This document shows positions 43,134-51,839 of a stretch of 64,000 bases of DNA, piece by piece. The stretch comes from Streptomyces sp. WZ-12. GTDB taxonomy: Bacteria > Actinomycetota > Actinomycetes > Streptomycetales > Streptomycetaceae. The stretch's first letter is position 1. Each line of letters starts with the position of its first letter. The stretch is from positions 4,747,001 through 4,811,000 of the forward strand of contig NZ_CP118574.1 of the NCBI RefSeq assembly GCF_028898845.1. The letters run 5' to 3'. The translations under genes and the position numbers were made by a program. A model generated the notes under the pieces. The model saw nothing but the letters and a program-made list of their open reading frames with translations, searched no databases and had not been told where the DNA came from.

Positions 43134-44024
43134 CTACCGCCCGGCGCCCGCCACCGCCGCGGCCAGTGCCAGCACCCGCCGCGCCTCCTCCACGTGCAGG
43201 TTCTCCACCATCCGCCCGTCCACGGTGACCACCCCGCGCCCCTCCCGGGCCGCGGCCTCGAACGCGTCGATGGTCCGTCGGGCCCGGGCCACCTCCGCGT
43301 CCGCCGGTGCGAACGCCCGGTTGCACGGCTCGATCTGCGACGGGTGGATCAGCGTCTTCCCGTTGAACCCGAACTGCCGCCCCTGGACGCACTCCGCCTC
43401 GAACCCGGCCGCGTCCTGGACGTCGTTGAACACCCCGTCCAGGATCGCCTTCCCCGCCTCGCGGGCCGCCAGCAGCGCCAGCGACAGCCCGGTCAACAGC
43501 GGCGCCCGGCCCGGCACATGCGCTGCGTGCAGCTCCTTCGCCAGGTCGTTGGTGCCCATCACCAGCACCGTCAGCCGCTCGCTCGCCCCGGCCACCGCCT
43601 GGGCGTCCAGCATCGCCCGCGGGGTCTCCACCATCGCCCAGATCGCGGTGCGGTCCGGCGCCCCGGCCTCCTCCAGCCGCCGCTCGACCTCCCGCACGGT
43701 CTGAGCGGACTCCACCTTCGGCACCACCACCGCGTCCGGGCCGGCCTGGGCCGCCGCCCGCAGGTCGTCCGCGAACCAGGGCGTGCCCGGCCCGTTGACG
43801 CGGATGGTGACCTCCCGGCCGCCGTACCCGCCGGCGGCCACCGCCGCCGCGACCCGCTCCCGCGCCGCCTCCTTGGCGTCCGGCGCGACCGCGTCCTCCA
43901 GGTCCAGGATCAGCCCGTCCGCCGGCAGCGACGCCGCCTTCGCCAGCGCCCGTTCGTTGGCGCCCGGCATGTACAGCACCGACCGCCGCGCCCGCACCGT
44001 GCCCTCGTAGCCCTCGTCAGCCAC
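43134..44024 (-). CDS. HpcH/HpaI aldolase/citrate lyase family protein (CitE-like)
   Basis: 296-residue TIM-barrel lyase. The motifs [82 protein letters not shown] and [14 protein letters not shown] are those of CitE/malyl-CoA lyase-type enzymes cleaving C-C bonds in (S)-malyl-, citramalyl- or methylmalyl-CoA. The start overlaps the upstream lyase gene by eight bases. Which CoA ester is used cannot be read from sequence. Confidence 0.9.
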   Translation of the reverse strand: MADEGYEGTVRARRSVLYMPGANERALAKAASLPADGLILDLEDAVAPDAKEAARERVAAAVAAGGYGGREVTIRVNGPGTPWFADDLRAAAQAGPDAVVVPKVESAQTVREVERRLEEAGAPDRTAIWAMVETPRAMLDAQAVAGASERLTVLVMGTNDLAKELHAAHVPGRAPLLTGLSLALLAAREAGKAILDGVFNDVQDAAGFEAECVQGRQFGFNGKTLIHPSQIEPCNRAFAPADAEVARARRTIDAFEAAAREGRGVVTVDGRMVENLHVEEARRVLALAAAVAGAGR

Positions 44025-45099
44025 GGACCCGCTCCCCTTCTCCGCCGCCCGCCGCCGCGTACGCGTCCCGCAGTTCGGGGTCGCGCGCCGCCAGCGCCTC
44101 GGCGAGCTCCTGCACCACCCGGCACTGCTTGACCGTGGCGTCGTCCTGCATCTTCCCGTCGATCATCACCGCACCGGTGCCGTCGCCCATCTCCGCGATG
44201 ACCCGGCGCGCCCAGGCGACCTCCGTCGGCGCCGGCGAGAAGACCTTCTTCGCGATCCCGATCTGCACCGGGTGCAGGCTCCACGCCCCCACGCACCCCA
44301 GCAGGAACGCATTGCGGAACTGGTCCTCGCAGGCCACGGTGTCCTTGATGTCGCCGAACGGCCCGTAGTACGGCAGGATTCCGTGCGCCGCGCAGGCGTC
44401 GACCATCCGCGCGATCGTGTAGTGCCACAGGTCCTGCTGGAACACCGCCCGCGGCCCGTCCGCCGCCCCTGGCCGGGGGTCCTCCCGCACCACGTAGTCG
44501 GGGTGGCCGCCGCCGACCCGCGTCGTCTTCATCCGCCGGCTGGCCGCCAGGTCCGCCGGTCCCAGGGACATCCCCTGCATCCGCGGGCTCGCCCCGGCGA
44601 TCTCCTCCACACTGGCGACCCCGCGCGGCGTCTCCAGGATGGCGTGCAGCAGGATCGGCCGCCGCACCCCCGCCTTCGCCTCCACCTGCGCCACCAGCCG
44701 GTCGACGTAGTGGATGTCCTCGGCGCCCTCCACCTTCGGCACCATGATCACGTCCAGCTTGTCGCCGATCTCGGTGACCAGCGTCAGCAGATCGTCCAAC
44801 GCCCAGGGCGAATCGAGGCTGTTGATCCGCGTCCACAGTTGCGTGGCACCGAAGTCGGTCCCGCGCGCGACCTCGACCAGCCCGGCCCGCGCCGCCTCCT
44901 TGCGGTCTGCCGCGACCGCGTCCTCCAGGTTGCCCAGCAGCACATCGACGTCCGGCGCGAGGGCCGGCACCTTGGCCGCCATCCGCGGATTGCCCGGATC
45001 GAAGAAGTGGATCATCCGCGACGGCCGGAACGGTACCTCCCGGACCGGCTCCGGAGCCCCCACGGCCAACGGACGGAAGAAGTCCTTCGGAGAGCGCAC
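44017..45099 (-). CDS. HpcH/HpaI aldolase/malyl-CoA lyase-type protein
   Basis: 360-residue lyase, longer than its neighbour and closer to L-malyl-CoA/beta-methylmalyl-CoA lyases: [93 protein letters not shown] and [18 protein letters not shown]. The GTG at 45099 has GGGAGG six bases upstream; the frame continues upstream without homology. It is first in a two-gene operon. The ethylmalonyl-CoA pathway partners (ccr, meaA) are not in the window. Confidence 0.9.
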   Translation of the reverse strand: MRSPKDFFRPLAVGAPEPVREVPFRPSRMIHFFDPGNPRMAAKVPALAPDVDVLLGNLEDAVAADRKEAARAGLVEVARGTDFGATQLWTRINSLDSPWALDDLLTLVTEIGDKLDVIMVPKVEGAEDIHYVDRLVAQVEAKAGVRRPILLHAILETPRGVASVEEIAGASPRMQGMSLGPADLAASRRMKTTRVGGGHPDYVVREDPRPGAADGPRAVFQQDLWHYTIARMVDACAAHGILPYYGPFGDIKDTVACEDQFRNAFLLGCVGAWSLHPVQIGIAKKVFSPAPTEVAWARRVIAEMGDGTGAVMIDGKMQDDATVKQCRVVQELAEALAARDPELRDAYAAAGGGEGERVRG

Positions 45100-45621
45100 C
45101 CTGCCTCCCAACGCACCGACCACCCGACCCGCCACCCGGAGCCGGCCAACGGCGCACACTCTAGGCCCGCCGCCCCCCGCTTGTTACCGCGCAGTATGTG
45201 TGCCGTTGATCACGAATGGTGAGGGGTTGTTGGGTTGAGCGTCGCGCAAAGGGTGTCCCGTGCTTCGTGGAGTGTTCAAGACTAGGCACGCGCAAAGCGC
45301 AGTTGTGGGTGGTCGCTCGGTCTCTCTCGTCCGGAGTGGTGACGAATAGGGCAAGGCGGTTGCCTGCGCCGGGGTAGTGCATGGCGCCTCAATGCTTCAA
45401 CCGCCGGTCCGCGTATGCGTATACGAATCCTGACGGTGAGTGATGTTCTGGGGCCCCCGTAATGAGTTAAAGCGCGTGTTCGATCAATACTGGGCGGCGC
45501 AGGGGAATATCAAGCCAGATGCCGTCGGCGCTCTTGTCTTCCTGCGTCGCAGCGGCAGCATGGCTGGCCTCCATTGAGTAGGGCGTGTCTGCGTCGCGCC
45601 GGGAAACAGTCGGGGGTAGTG
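45100..45621. other. Intergenic region left of the conflict-system island
   Basis: About 520 bases with no supported gene and lower GC than the flanks. It contains GCGTATGCGTATACG with the palindrome CGTATACG near 45420, a possible site for the adjacent Crp/Fnr regulator. No tRNA, integrase or terminal repeat was found. Confidence 0.55.
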
Positions 45622-46317
45622 ATGAATCAAGTGTGGCCGCAATCCACCTTCCTGGGACGGTTGCAGGGCAGCACTCTGGAAGACCTCATGCGTCATGGAA
45701 CCCGCATCGCGTATCCCACTCACCGGCCGCTTCTTCAGCAGGGTGACGAGAGTCGGCACGTTCTGCTGCTTACCCGCGGTGTGGTCAAGGTGGTCGCCAG
45801 TGCGGAGAGCGGGTACGAGATGCTGCTCGCGGTCCGCGTGGGAGGTGACCTCGTCGGCGAGATGGCCGCGTTCGAAGGGCGTCCTCGCTCCGGAACCGTC
45901 GTCGCCTGCAGCGAAGTATCCGCCCGGATCATCCAGTTGAGGGACTTGGAAGACTTCCTCGTGCGTCATCCCGACGCGATGCGGGCCATGTTGGCCATGC
46001 TGAGCGCCCGGCTGCGGTGGGCAAACCAGCGCCGCATCGACTTCCGCGCCTATGACTCCTCCACTCGTCTCGCCAGGGTGCTGGTGGAATTGACTCAGAC
46101 CTATGGGCACCCGACGCCGGAAAAGGTCGGAAAGCGACACGAGATCGGCCTATCGCTCAATCAGTCGGAATTGGCGTCGCTCGCGGGTGTGGCCCTGCCG
46201 ACGGCGGAGAGGGCGCTGGCGTCGCTCTCTCAACTCGGACTAGTCGAGCGCAGTTACAGAAGGTTGTTGATCCTTGACGTACCGAAACTTCTGTCTTTCG
46301 CCAAAGTAGTTGAGTGA
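45622..46317 (+). CDS. Crp/Fnr-family regulator with intact cyclic-nucleotide cassette
   Basis: 231-residue regulator. The cyclic-nucleotide-binding domain (about 10-130) keeps the phosphate-binding cassette VGEMAAFEGRPRSGTV, with the Glu (E80) and Arg-Ser (R89, S90) that contact the cyclic phosphate and ribose in CRP. The C-terminal winged helix is LNQSELASLAGVALPTAERALASLSQLGLVERS. ATG 45622 follows GGGGGT. It heads the island that includes a nucleotide-cyclase-like gene 93 bases downstream, so it is a plausible sensor of that enzyme's product. Confidence 0.9.
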   Translation: MNQVWPQSTFLGRLQGSTLEDLMRHGTRIAYPTHRPLLQQGDESRHVLLLTRGVVKVVASAESGYEMLLAVRVGGDLVGEMAAFEGRPRSGTVVACSEVSARIIQLRDLEDFLVRHPDAMRAMLAMLSARLRWANQRRIDFRAYDSSTRLARVLVELTQTYGHPTPEKVGKRHEIGLSLNQSELASLAGVALPTAERALASLSQLGLVERSYRRLLILDVPKLLSFAKVVE

Positions 46318-46357
46318 ATCCCATAGAGATAGGGAATCCGTTGGTGCCGGCTCTCCT

Positions 46358-46402
46358 AACCTCTCTGGCGACACCTCATCAGAGGTGCCGTTAGAGAGAG
46401 GA
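46358..46402 (+). promoter_or_regulatory. Hairpin that pairs with the cyclase-like gene's ribosome site
   Basis: Outer stem CCTCTCT (46360-46366) with AGAGAGG (46395-46401), inner stem CACCTC (46372-46377) with GAGGTG (46382-46387). The 3' outer arm is the Shine-Dalgarno of the GTG at 46411. Folding would limit cyclase translation. Confidence 0.5.
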
Positions 46403-46410
46403 ATGGCCGA

Positions 46411-47163
46411 GTGGCCGAGTGGGCCGGGTTCCGTCCCTGTACGTGCATCGCCGTTGATGCGCAGGGGTACGGGGGGAACAACGATCGTAGGCAGTCAGAA
46501 ATCCAGCACGACCTTCCGCGGATTCTTTACCGTGCGGCGAGTGGCACGGGACTGGACCGCTCGCAGTGGCAGATCCAACCCAAAGGGGATGAAGAACTCG
46601 CTGTCCGACCGATGGACGGCACGGAACCGCGTTTGGTGGACGACTTCGTGCGGCACCTCGTCTCGGAACTACGTGAGTACAACGGACTCCGTGTCCAGTC
46701 CGCCCGGATGAGGCTACGAGCTGCCATCCACCAAGGGCCCGTGGAACTAGCCGACAACGGATTTGCCGGATCGACGGTGGTGGCGACCGCTCGGATGCTC
46801 GGTTCCCGGCACCTGTACACCGCCCTGAAGGCGCATGAGTCCGCCGACCTCGCCCTTCTGCTTTCCGACGACGTATACCGGTCCACGGTGGCCGGTGGCC
46901 ACACCACCGTGACCCCTGGTGACTTCCGGCGTGTCATGGTCCAAGAGAAGGAGTACGAGGCCGCCGCCTGGCTCCAGGTGCCCGGATGCGACGTGGGCGG
47001 TCTTCGCTCCGAGGTCGGGACGACGGAAGAGTCACGCTCCGGTCCCGACAATAACTCGGAGGCTCGCCACGGTTATTGGGGCGAGCAGGTCAACGTCAAC
47101 CACTTCACTGCTCCCGTGGACCTGCGTGGCGGTGTGGTGGGTTTCGGGAGCGCCGGTGGCTGA
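46411..47163 (+). CDS. Class III nucleotide-cyclase-like protein (PycC-like candidate)
   Basis: 250-residue protein. Residues 10-185 align with class III nucleotidyl cyclase domains: first metal Asp in CIAVDAQGYG (D16), beta-hairpin Asp in QPKGDEELAV (D60), RLRAAIHQGPVEL, and GSTVVATARML, where the helix keeps the Arg (R128) but Val replaces the usual transition-state Asn. The C-terminal 25 residues (VNVNHFTAPV, VVGFG) resemble the N-terminus of the next protein. GTG 46411 follows GAGAGAGGA. Product could be cCMP/cUMP, cAMP or cGMP; activity is inferred, not shown. Confidence 0.68.
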   Translation: MAEWAGFRPCTCIAVDAQGYGGNNDRRQSEIQHDLPRILYRAASGTGLDRSQWQIQPKGDEELAVRPMDGTEPRLVDDFVRHLVSELREYNGLRVQSARMRLRAAIHQGPVELADNGFAGSTVVATARMLGSRHLYTALKAHESADLALLLSDDVYRSTVAGGHTTVTPGDFRRVMVQEKEYEAAAWLQVPGCDVGGLRSEVGTTEESRSGPDNNSEARHGYWGEQVNVNHFTAPVDLRGGVVGFGSAGG

Positions 47164-49312
47164 CGACGCCGAGGTCCCGGACCTCAGCGAAGTTCCTTCA
47201 GCCGATCGGGACGAGGAGGACGTGCAGCCGCAAGAGGCGCGCCGCTCGAAGGCGGCAACGGACCGCGATGCCGACTGGAGCCCGAGCGCCCGGCACGATG
47301 AGCGAGAGGAGGACGGCCGGGGATACGACGACCTCAGCCGCGTCCTGAGCCAACGGGTGTCCAACAACTTCTACGGGCCGGTGGCGGCGTCCGACGCCAC
47401 CTTCGGCTTTGGGCCGGCCGCGACTCCAGGACTGGCTCCAGGGTTCGTGGCGCCCGAAGAGGTCGACGGGGCACTGCGTTTCTTCCTTCCTCCGCAGCCG
47501 TGCTTCGACGAGGCGCTCGCCAAGCTTGGCGCGGCCCACATCGTGGTCTTGGCGGGTCCGGAGAGCAGCGGGCGGGGCGCCGGCTCATTCGCTCTGCTCA
47601 GAGAGGTGTTGGGGCAGGACATCGGTCTGCGCAGCCTTTCTCCCGCCAATTCGCTGGCGGAACTTGCGACTCAAGGGGCCACCAAGTCGCACCAGGCTTA
47701 CGTGATCCTCGACTACGTCGGTGAGATGAACGTCGACGCGGTGCAGACGTTCGAGATCCGCAAGCTGAGCGAGGAACTGCGGCGCAGCAACTCCTATCTG
47801 GTGATCACTGCTGCCGAGGGCATACGGAGACGGCTGGCGCTGAAGGACTATTGCGTGCAGTGGCACGCTCCGGATCCGCTGGAGCTACTGGACCACTGCC
47901 GGCGCACGGTCCCCTTGGTAGACCTTTCGCCTGATGTCGCAGCGGAGCTGGAGCGCCGGATCGCGGTCCTGCGCCGTCCGGCGGAGATCGTCGATGCGGT
48001 CACTCAGTTGCGCGTCGGCCCCGAGGCCGTGCTGGAGCGGCTCCGGGACAACGAGAGGGAGACCGTCCGGAATTGGTTCGAGCAGGAGCCGCCGGCCGGC
48101 GACCTGCTTCCGCTGGCGGCCCTTGCTTTCCTGGAGGGGATACCGGAACGGGTCTTCGAGATGCAGTCCTTCCAGCTCAGCGTGCAGGTGCGGGATTGGG
48201 AACAGATCGAGGCGCCGCGCGAAGCAGAGCCAGAAGGCGCGGGAGCGGTGCCGTTGCGCGGTGTGACCTTCACACAGACGCGAGTGAAGTGGAAGGAACA
48301 GGCCACCAGCCTCATCACCACCGAGTGGCGCCCAGGACCGGGCCAGGACCCCAGTCGTAGCGAGCGTCGTATCCTCTTCGGCTCGCCCCGGATCCGCGCG
48401 CTCGTCATCGCCGAACTGCACGACCTCTACGGCTACGAACTCTGGTATCCACTGCGACAGTGGCTGACCCACCTCTCGGAGTTCGGAGACCTGGACGTCC
48501 GCACTGAAGTGGCCAAGGGCATCGCTCTCTACGCCCGGCATGCGCTCGCCGAAGTAGACGAGTATCTGCTGCAGGTGTGGTCCGACGGGGTAGCCGCGCA
48601 ACGGGTGACCGCCGCGCTCACGCTCCAACTCATGTCTGAGGACGAACACCTGGCGCCCCAGGCGCTGAACCTTGCGTTGAGCTGGGCGGATCGCAGCGGT
48701 GCGGGCCGTGCCGTCACGACTGCTATGGCGCTGACCGGAACGCTTGGGGCGCTCTACCGCCTCGAAGCCCTCAACTGGCTCTGGTTCTTGGCCCATCGTC
48801 AGGAACGGGTGGCTTCCGCGGCACGCCGGTCGATGGTTCTGTTGCTGCAGACCGCGGAACAGGATCCGGAACGTGCCCTGTTCACGCTCCGCTATGTGCG
48901 CACTCAGATCGCCGCTACTGCTCCGCGGTCGCGGAAACGTGCCGTCGCGTTGCGCACCACCACTCAACTGCTCCAAGCGGAAAAGCTGGAGGGCGTGGGC
49001 ACGCTTGCGGCGGAGCTTCTCCGACTCGTGCCGGGCAGCGCCCGTCACCTCGGCTCGCTGTGGGTCAACGTCCTGCTCAGTGTTTTTCGCCGTGGAGCGG
49101 TGGTCGCCCTCTGCCGGACCTTGACGGCTTTGCGTAACGACCCCTCGGTCGCCGGCACCGTGGCGACGCTGGGCGAGGCGATGCGCGACGGGATGACCGC
49201 CCGACAGTGGAACAAGCTGAGCAACGACGTGTCCAACGCACTCAAGCACCCCGACTACGCGATCCCCGGCGCCCGCCAGTTGGCCGTCGTGCTTCTCGGA
49301 TCGCTGGGGTGA
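47156..49312 (+). CDS. Degenerate P-loop NTPase-like protein with helical repeats
   Basis: 718-residue protein, not assigned to a named family. An acidic disordered N-terminus (1-60) is followed by a short motif SNNFYGPVAASDATFGFG (69-86), a P-loop-like segment VVLAGPESSGRGAGS (130-144; Arg replaces the Walker Lys) and a Walker-B-like AYVILDYVGE. Residues about 330-700 are alpha-helical HEAT/ARM-like repeats. The layout resembles STAND/NLR-like sensors, with weak nucleotide-binding prospects. GTG 47156 overlaps the cyclase-like stop by eight bases and follows GGGAG. Confidence 0.7.
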   Translation: MADDAEVPDLSEVPSADRDEEDVQPQEARRSKAATDRDADWSPSARHDEREEDGRGYDDLSRVLSQRVSNNFYGPVAASDATFGFGPAATPGLAPGFVAPEEVDGALRFFLPPQPCFDEALAKLGAAHIVVLAGPESSGRGAGSFALLREVLGQDIGLRSLSPANSLAELATQGATKSHQAYVILDYVGEMNVDAVQTFEIRKLSEELRRSNSYLVITAAEGIRRRLALKDYCVQWHAPDPLELLDHCRRTVPLVDLSPDVAAELERRIAVLRRPAEIVDAVTQLRVGPEAVLERLRDNERETVRNWFEQEPPAGDLLPLAALAFLEGIPERVFEMQSFQLSVQVRDWEQIEAPREAEPEGAGAVPLRGVTFTQTRVKWKEQATSLITTEWRPGPGQDPSRSERRILFGSPRIRALVIAELHDLYGYELWYPLRQWLTHLSEFGDLDVRTEVAKGIALYARHALAEVDEYLLQVWSDGVAAQRVTAALTLQLMSEDEHLAPQALNLALSWADRSGAGRAVTTAMALTGTLGALYRLEALNWLWFLAHRQERVASAARRSMVLLLQTAEQDPERALFTLRYVRTQIAATAPRSRKRAVALRTTTQLLQAEKLEGVGTLAAELLRLVPGSARHLGSLWVNVLLSVFRRGAVVALCRTLTALRNDPSVAGTVATLGEAMRDGMTARQWNKLSNDVSNALKHPDYAIPGARQLAVVLLGSLG

Positions 49313-49390
49313 TAGCCGGTGGCGGCAGCTGATGCATCGCCCCTCCTCCCCCTCCCACCCCCCTCCCTTCCAATAAGGAGGCCAAAGAAA

Positions 49391-50461
49391 GTGAACTATC
49401 CAGTGGTCGCCGAGCACGTGCTGGGCACCGTGCAGGGCAGCTGGTGGACGCGGCGTCGCCGCCGCGGCGACATGCCCGTACTGCCGCCGGGAGCGGTCTA
49501 TGTCCTGAGGGTCGGCGGCAATTACCGCCAATTCCCGGAAGGCATGGTGTTCGACCCGTCCCATCCCGACGTGCTCGACGCCTCTTCCGTCAGCCTGGTG
49601 GACACCAGGGCGCGCATCGTGGAGGTTGAGCGCATCGTGCCGTCGGTGAGCGAGGCCGACAACTTCACGATCAGTGCTTCGTTCGCCTGCCAGGTCACTG
49701 ACCCCACGATCGTCGCTCGACAGGGGACCGTCGACGTCGTAGTGCCGCTGCGTGCGTACCTGGCGGTGGACAGCGAACTGCCCCAGGTGAGCGCGGGCCA
49801 CCGCGTGGAGGAGATCAACTCCGTGCGTCGGGAGGTGACCCACCGGTTGACCGCCTACAGCGCGATCGTGCCGCCGCGCGTCGCGGGGATGAGCGTCGAG
49901 TTCGTGAGCGCCGACGTGCATGCCTCGGACGACCTGCAGAGCTGGGAACGGACCATGCGCGATGAGCGTCGGTCCCAGGAACTCCGCCGTGGGCAACGAG
50001 AGTTCGAGACGCAGGACACCTACCGAATAGCCGAGCTGCTTGCCCAAGGGTCGGCCCACGCCGATGCCTTCGGGATCACCAGGGAAGCCATCGACGTGGC
50101 CCAGGCCGCCGCCCGGGTCCACCGGGTTGCGGACGAGGAGGCTGGACGCCGCCATCGTGCGGGCGAAGAGGACCGGGCCCACGTTCGTGCCCGGGAGGCG
50201 GCGGAGGCGAAGGTGCGCAGCGACATGGTGCTCACCCTGCTGCGTCAGATGGGTGAATCGGGTGACTACATCGACTACCACCAGGCTCTCGACCAGGTGT
50301 TGAACGGGAGTGCCGGCGAGCTCTCCTCCGGCGACGGTAACCCCGTGCGCGCCGTGGAGCCCGGGGCACCCGCCGGCCGGGAGACGCCCGGCCGGTCGGG
50401 ACGTGGCCCGGGCCGGCCGAACGACGATTTCGTCAAGGACGAGGACGATCTCCTTGAGTGA
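49391..50461 (+). CDS. SPFH/band-7-like protein
   Basis: 356-residue protein. Residues about 30-200 (VYVLRVGGNYRQFPEG, VSLVDTRARIVEVERIV, NFTISASFACQVTDPTIVA, PLRAYLAVDSELPQV) resemble the SPFH fold of stomatin/flotillin scaffolds; residues 200-290 form a charged coiled coil (RDERRSQELRRGQREFETQ). The last 60 residues are Gly/Pro-rich. No TM helix is evident. GTG 49391 has AAGGAGG with a ten-base spacer, so the frame from 49319 is not used. SPFH assignment is by pattern only and needs profile confirmation. Confidence 0.55.
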   Translation: MNYPVVAEHVLGTVQGSWWTRRRRRGDMPVLPPGAVYVLRVGGNYRQFPEGMVFDPSHPDVLDASSVSLVDTRARIVEVERIVPSVSEADNFTISASFACQVTDPTIVARQGTVDVVVPLRAYLAVDSELPQVSAGHRVEEINSVRREVTHRLTAYSAIVPPRVAGMSVEFVSADVHASDDLQSWERTMRDERRSQELRRGQREFETQDTYRIAELLAQGSAHADAFGITREAIDVAQAAARVHRVADEEAGRRHRAGEEDRAHVRAREAAEAKVRSDMVLTLLRQMGESGDYIDYHQALDQVLNGSAGELSSGDGNPVRAVEPGAPAGRETPGRSGRGPGRPNDDFVKDEDDLLE

Positions 50462-51752
50462 TTCCACCACCGCGCGGGCCGTCGCGCGTCTGGAGTTGAC
50501 GCGACGACTGCGTGGTCTCACCGGTGTCGACGAGACTCTGCTCGCCAGGGTCGGGTACGAACGCAGCAGGTACACGGCGCTCGGCGGGGTGGTACTGGGT
50601 ACCTCGGTCGTAGCGGCCTTCTCCATGTGGAACTTCGCCACCGAGGCCCTCGGCCGGGCTTCCTTCCTGGCCGTGATCCCGACCTTGATCTGGATGCTCT
50701 TCATCCTCAACCTGGATCGCTGGCTCGTCACTCCTCAGCCGAACGCCCGGCGCCAGGCGGGGCCCCTGCTGCTCCGTCTGGCTATCGCCCTGGTGCTCGG
50801 TGCAGTGGTCGCCGAGCCGTTGGTGCTTCGCATATTCGCCACTGCCGTGGTGGAGCGAGTCACGGACGAACGGAACGGGGAACTCGATGCACTCCGCGGC
50901 AACCTGCTGTGGTGCAACCCGGTACCGTCCCAGACGGCTGCGGCGGCGCCGTCCGACTGCCGCCGCTACGTACTGTCCTTCGGGGCTACGCCTGGCGGTC
51001 AGTCCGACGAACTCGCCCAGCTACGTGGGGAGTCGGCCGCACTCCAGAAGCGCGTGGACCAGGACAACACCAGCCTGGAAGTTCTCGACACCGATGTGCG
51101 GAACGAGTGCCGCCAACTCATCCGTGACGCCGCGAGCGGGCTGTACCAGCGGACATCCGAATGCCTGCGGATGCGCGAGAAGGCGAAGGATTACCGAGCC
51201 ACGCACCGTACCCAGGAGAACGAGCATCGACTGGCCGCGATGAACGGTCGCGTCTCGGAGCTGGAGGGGAAGGTCACCGCCTCGCGCGGCACTTTCCTCC
51301 AGGCCCGTGCCGCTGCCGTCAAGCAGCGTCTCGCAGAGGAACGCGCGAAGCAGAAGGAGATCGGCGTTCTGGAGCGGATGCGGGCGCTGGATGGTCTCGC
51401 GAACGGGAACAGCGTGCTGTTCGTCGGCGTATGGCTGGTGAGGGTGCTGTTTGTGCTCCTCGACGCACTGCCGGTGCTGGTTAAGTTTCTGAGTGGCGAA
51501 AGTGCCTACGACCGCATGCTGACCACTGCGAGCAACAGCGCGGTCAAGATCCACGATGAGCAGGAGCGGCTTGCGGAACGCCGGGCCATGGCGGACATCG
51601 AGATGGCCCGGGACGCCATCGAGCAGGAGGTGCGACGGAGCCGCGCCGAGTCGGAGGCGGGTAACCGTGAGCACACCGCGGCGATGAACATCCGGGTCCG
51701 CCAGGCGGTGAAGGCCCTGGAAGAAGAACTACGACGCACCTCGGGCGTCTGA
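50454..51752 (+). CDS. DUF4407-type membrane coiled-coil protein
   Basis: 432-residue protein of DUF4407 type. Three TM helices lie in residues 38-125 (GGVVLGTSVVAAFSMWNFA, FLAVIPTLIWMLFILNL, LAIALVLGAVVAEPLVLRIF), then a long coiled coil (about 195-300, ESAALQKRVDQDNTSLEVLD), a fourth TM (VLFVGVWLVRVLFVLLDALP), and a C-terminal charged helix. Start is TTG 50454, overlapping the upstream gene by eight bases as at the other junctions of the operon. It could form a membrane ring or channel. Confidence 0.72.
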   Translation: MSDSTTARAVARLELTRRLRGLTGVDETLLARVGYERSRYTALGGVVLGTSVVAAFSMWNFATEALGRASFLAVIPTLIWMLFILNLDRWLVTPQPNARRQAGPLLLRLAIALVLGAVVAEPLVLRIFATAVVERVTDERNGELDALRGNLLWCNPVPSQTAAAAPSDCRRYVLSFGATPGGQSDELAQLRGESAALQKRVDQDNTSLEVLDTDVRNECRQLIRDAASGLYQRTSECLRMREKAKDYRATHRTQENEHRLAAMNGRVSELEGKVTASRGTFLQARAAAVKQRLAEERAKQKEIGVLERMRALDGLANGNSVLFVGVWLVRVLFVLLDALPVLVKFLSGESAYDRMLTTASNSAVKIHDEQERLAERRAMADIEMARDAIEQEVRRSRAESEAGNREHTAAMNIRVRQAVKALEEELRRTSGV

Positions 51753-51784
51753 CCGCGATCCGAGCACAGCTGGACCAGCAGATA

Positions 51785-51813
51785 GGCCGCCCCGGGCACG
51801 TCCCGGGGCGGCC
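51785..51813 (+). terminator. Strong hairpin between DUF4407 and the Pycsar-type effector gene
   Basis: 12-bp perfect stem GGCCGCCCCGGG / CCCGGGGCGGCC with loop CACGT. It lies 33 bases after the DUF4407 stop and 26 bases before the effector ATG. No U tract follows, so read-through is possible. Confidence 0.75.
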
Positions 51814-51839
51814 GCTTGGTCGCCCACGGAGGGAGAGGC

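Noticed and set aside
46401-46424. GGAATGGCCGAGTGGCCGAG resembles the D-arm start of a Ser/Leu tRNA
   Set aside because: No anticodon arm, variable loop, T-arm or acceptor match follows; it is the start of the cyclase-like gene.
47334-47588. Minus-strand Arg/Pro-rich frames inside the P-loop gene
   Set aside because: Low-complexity shadow translations without ribosome sites.
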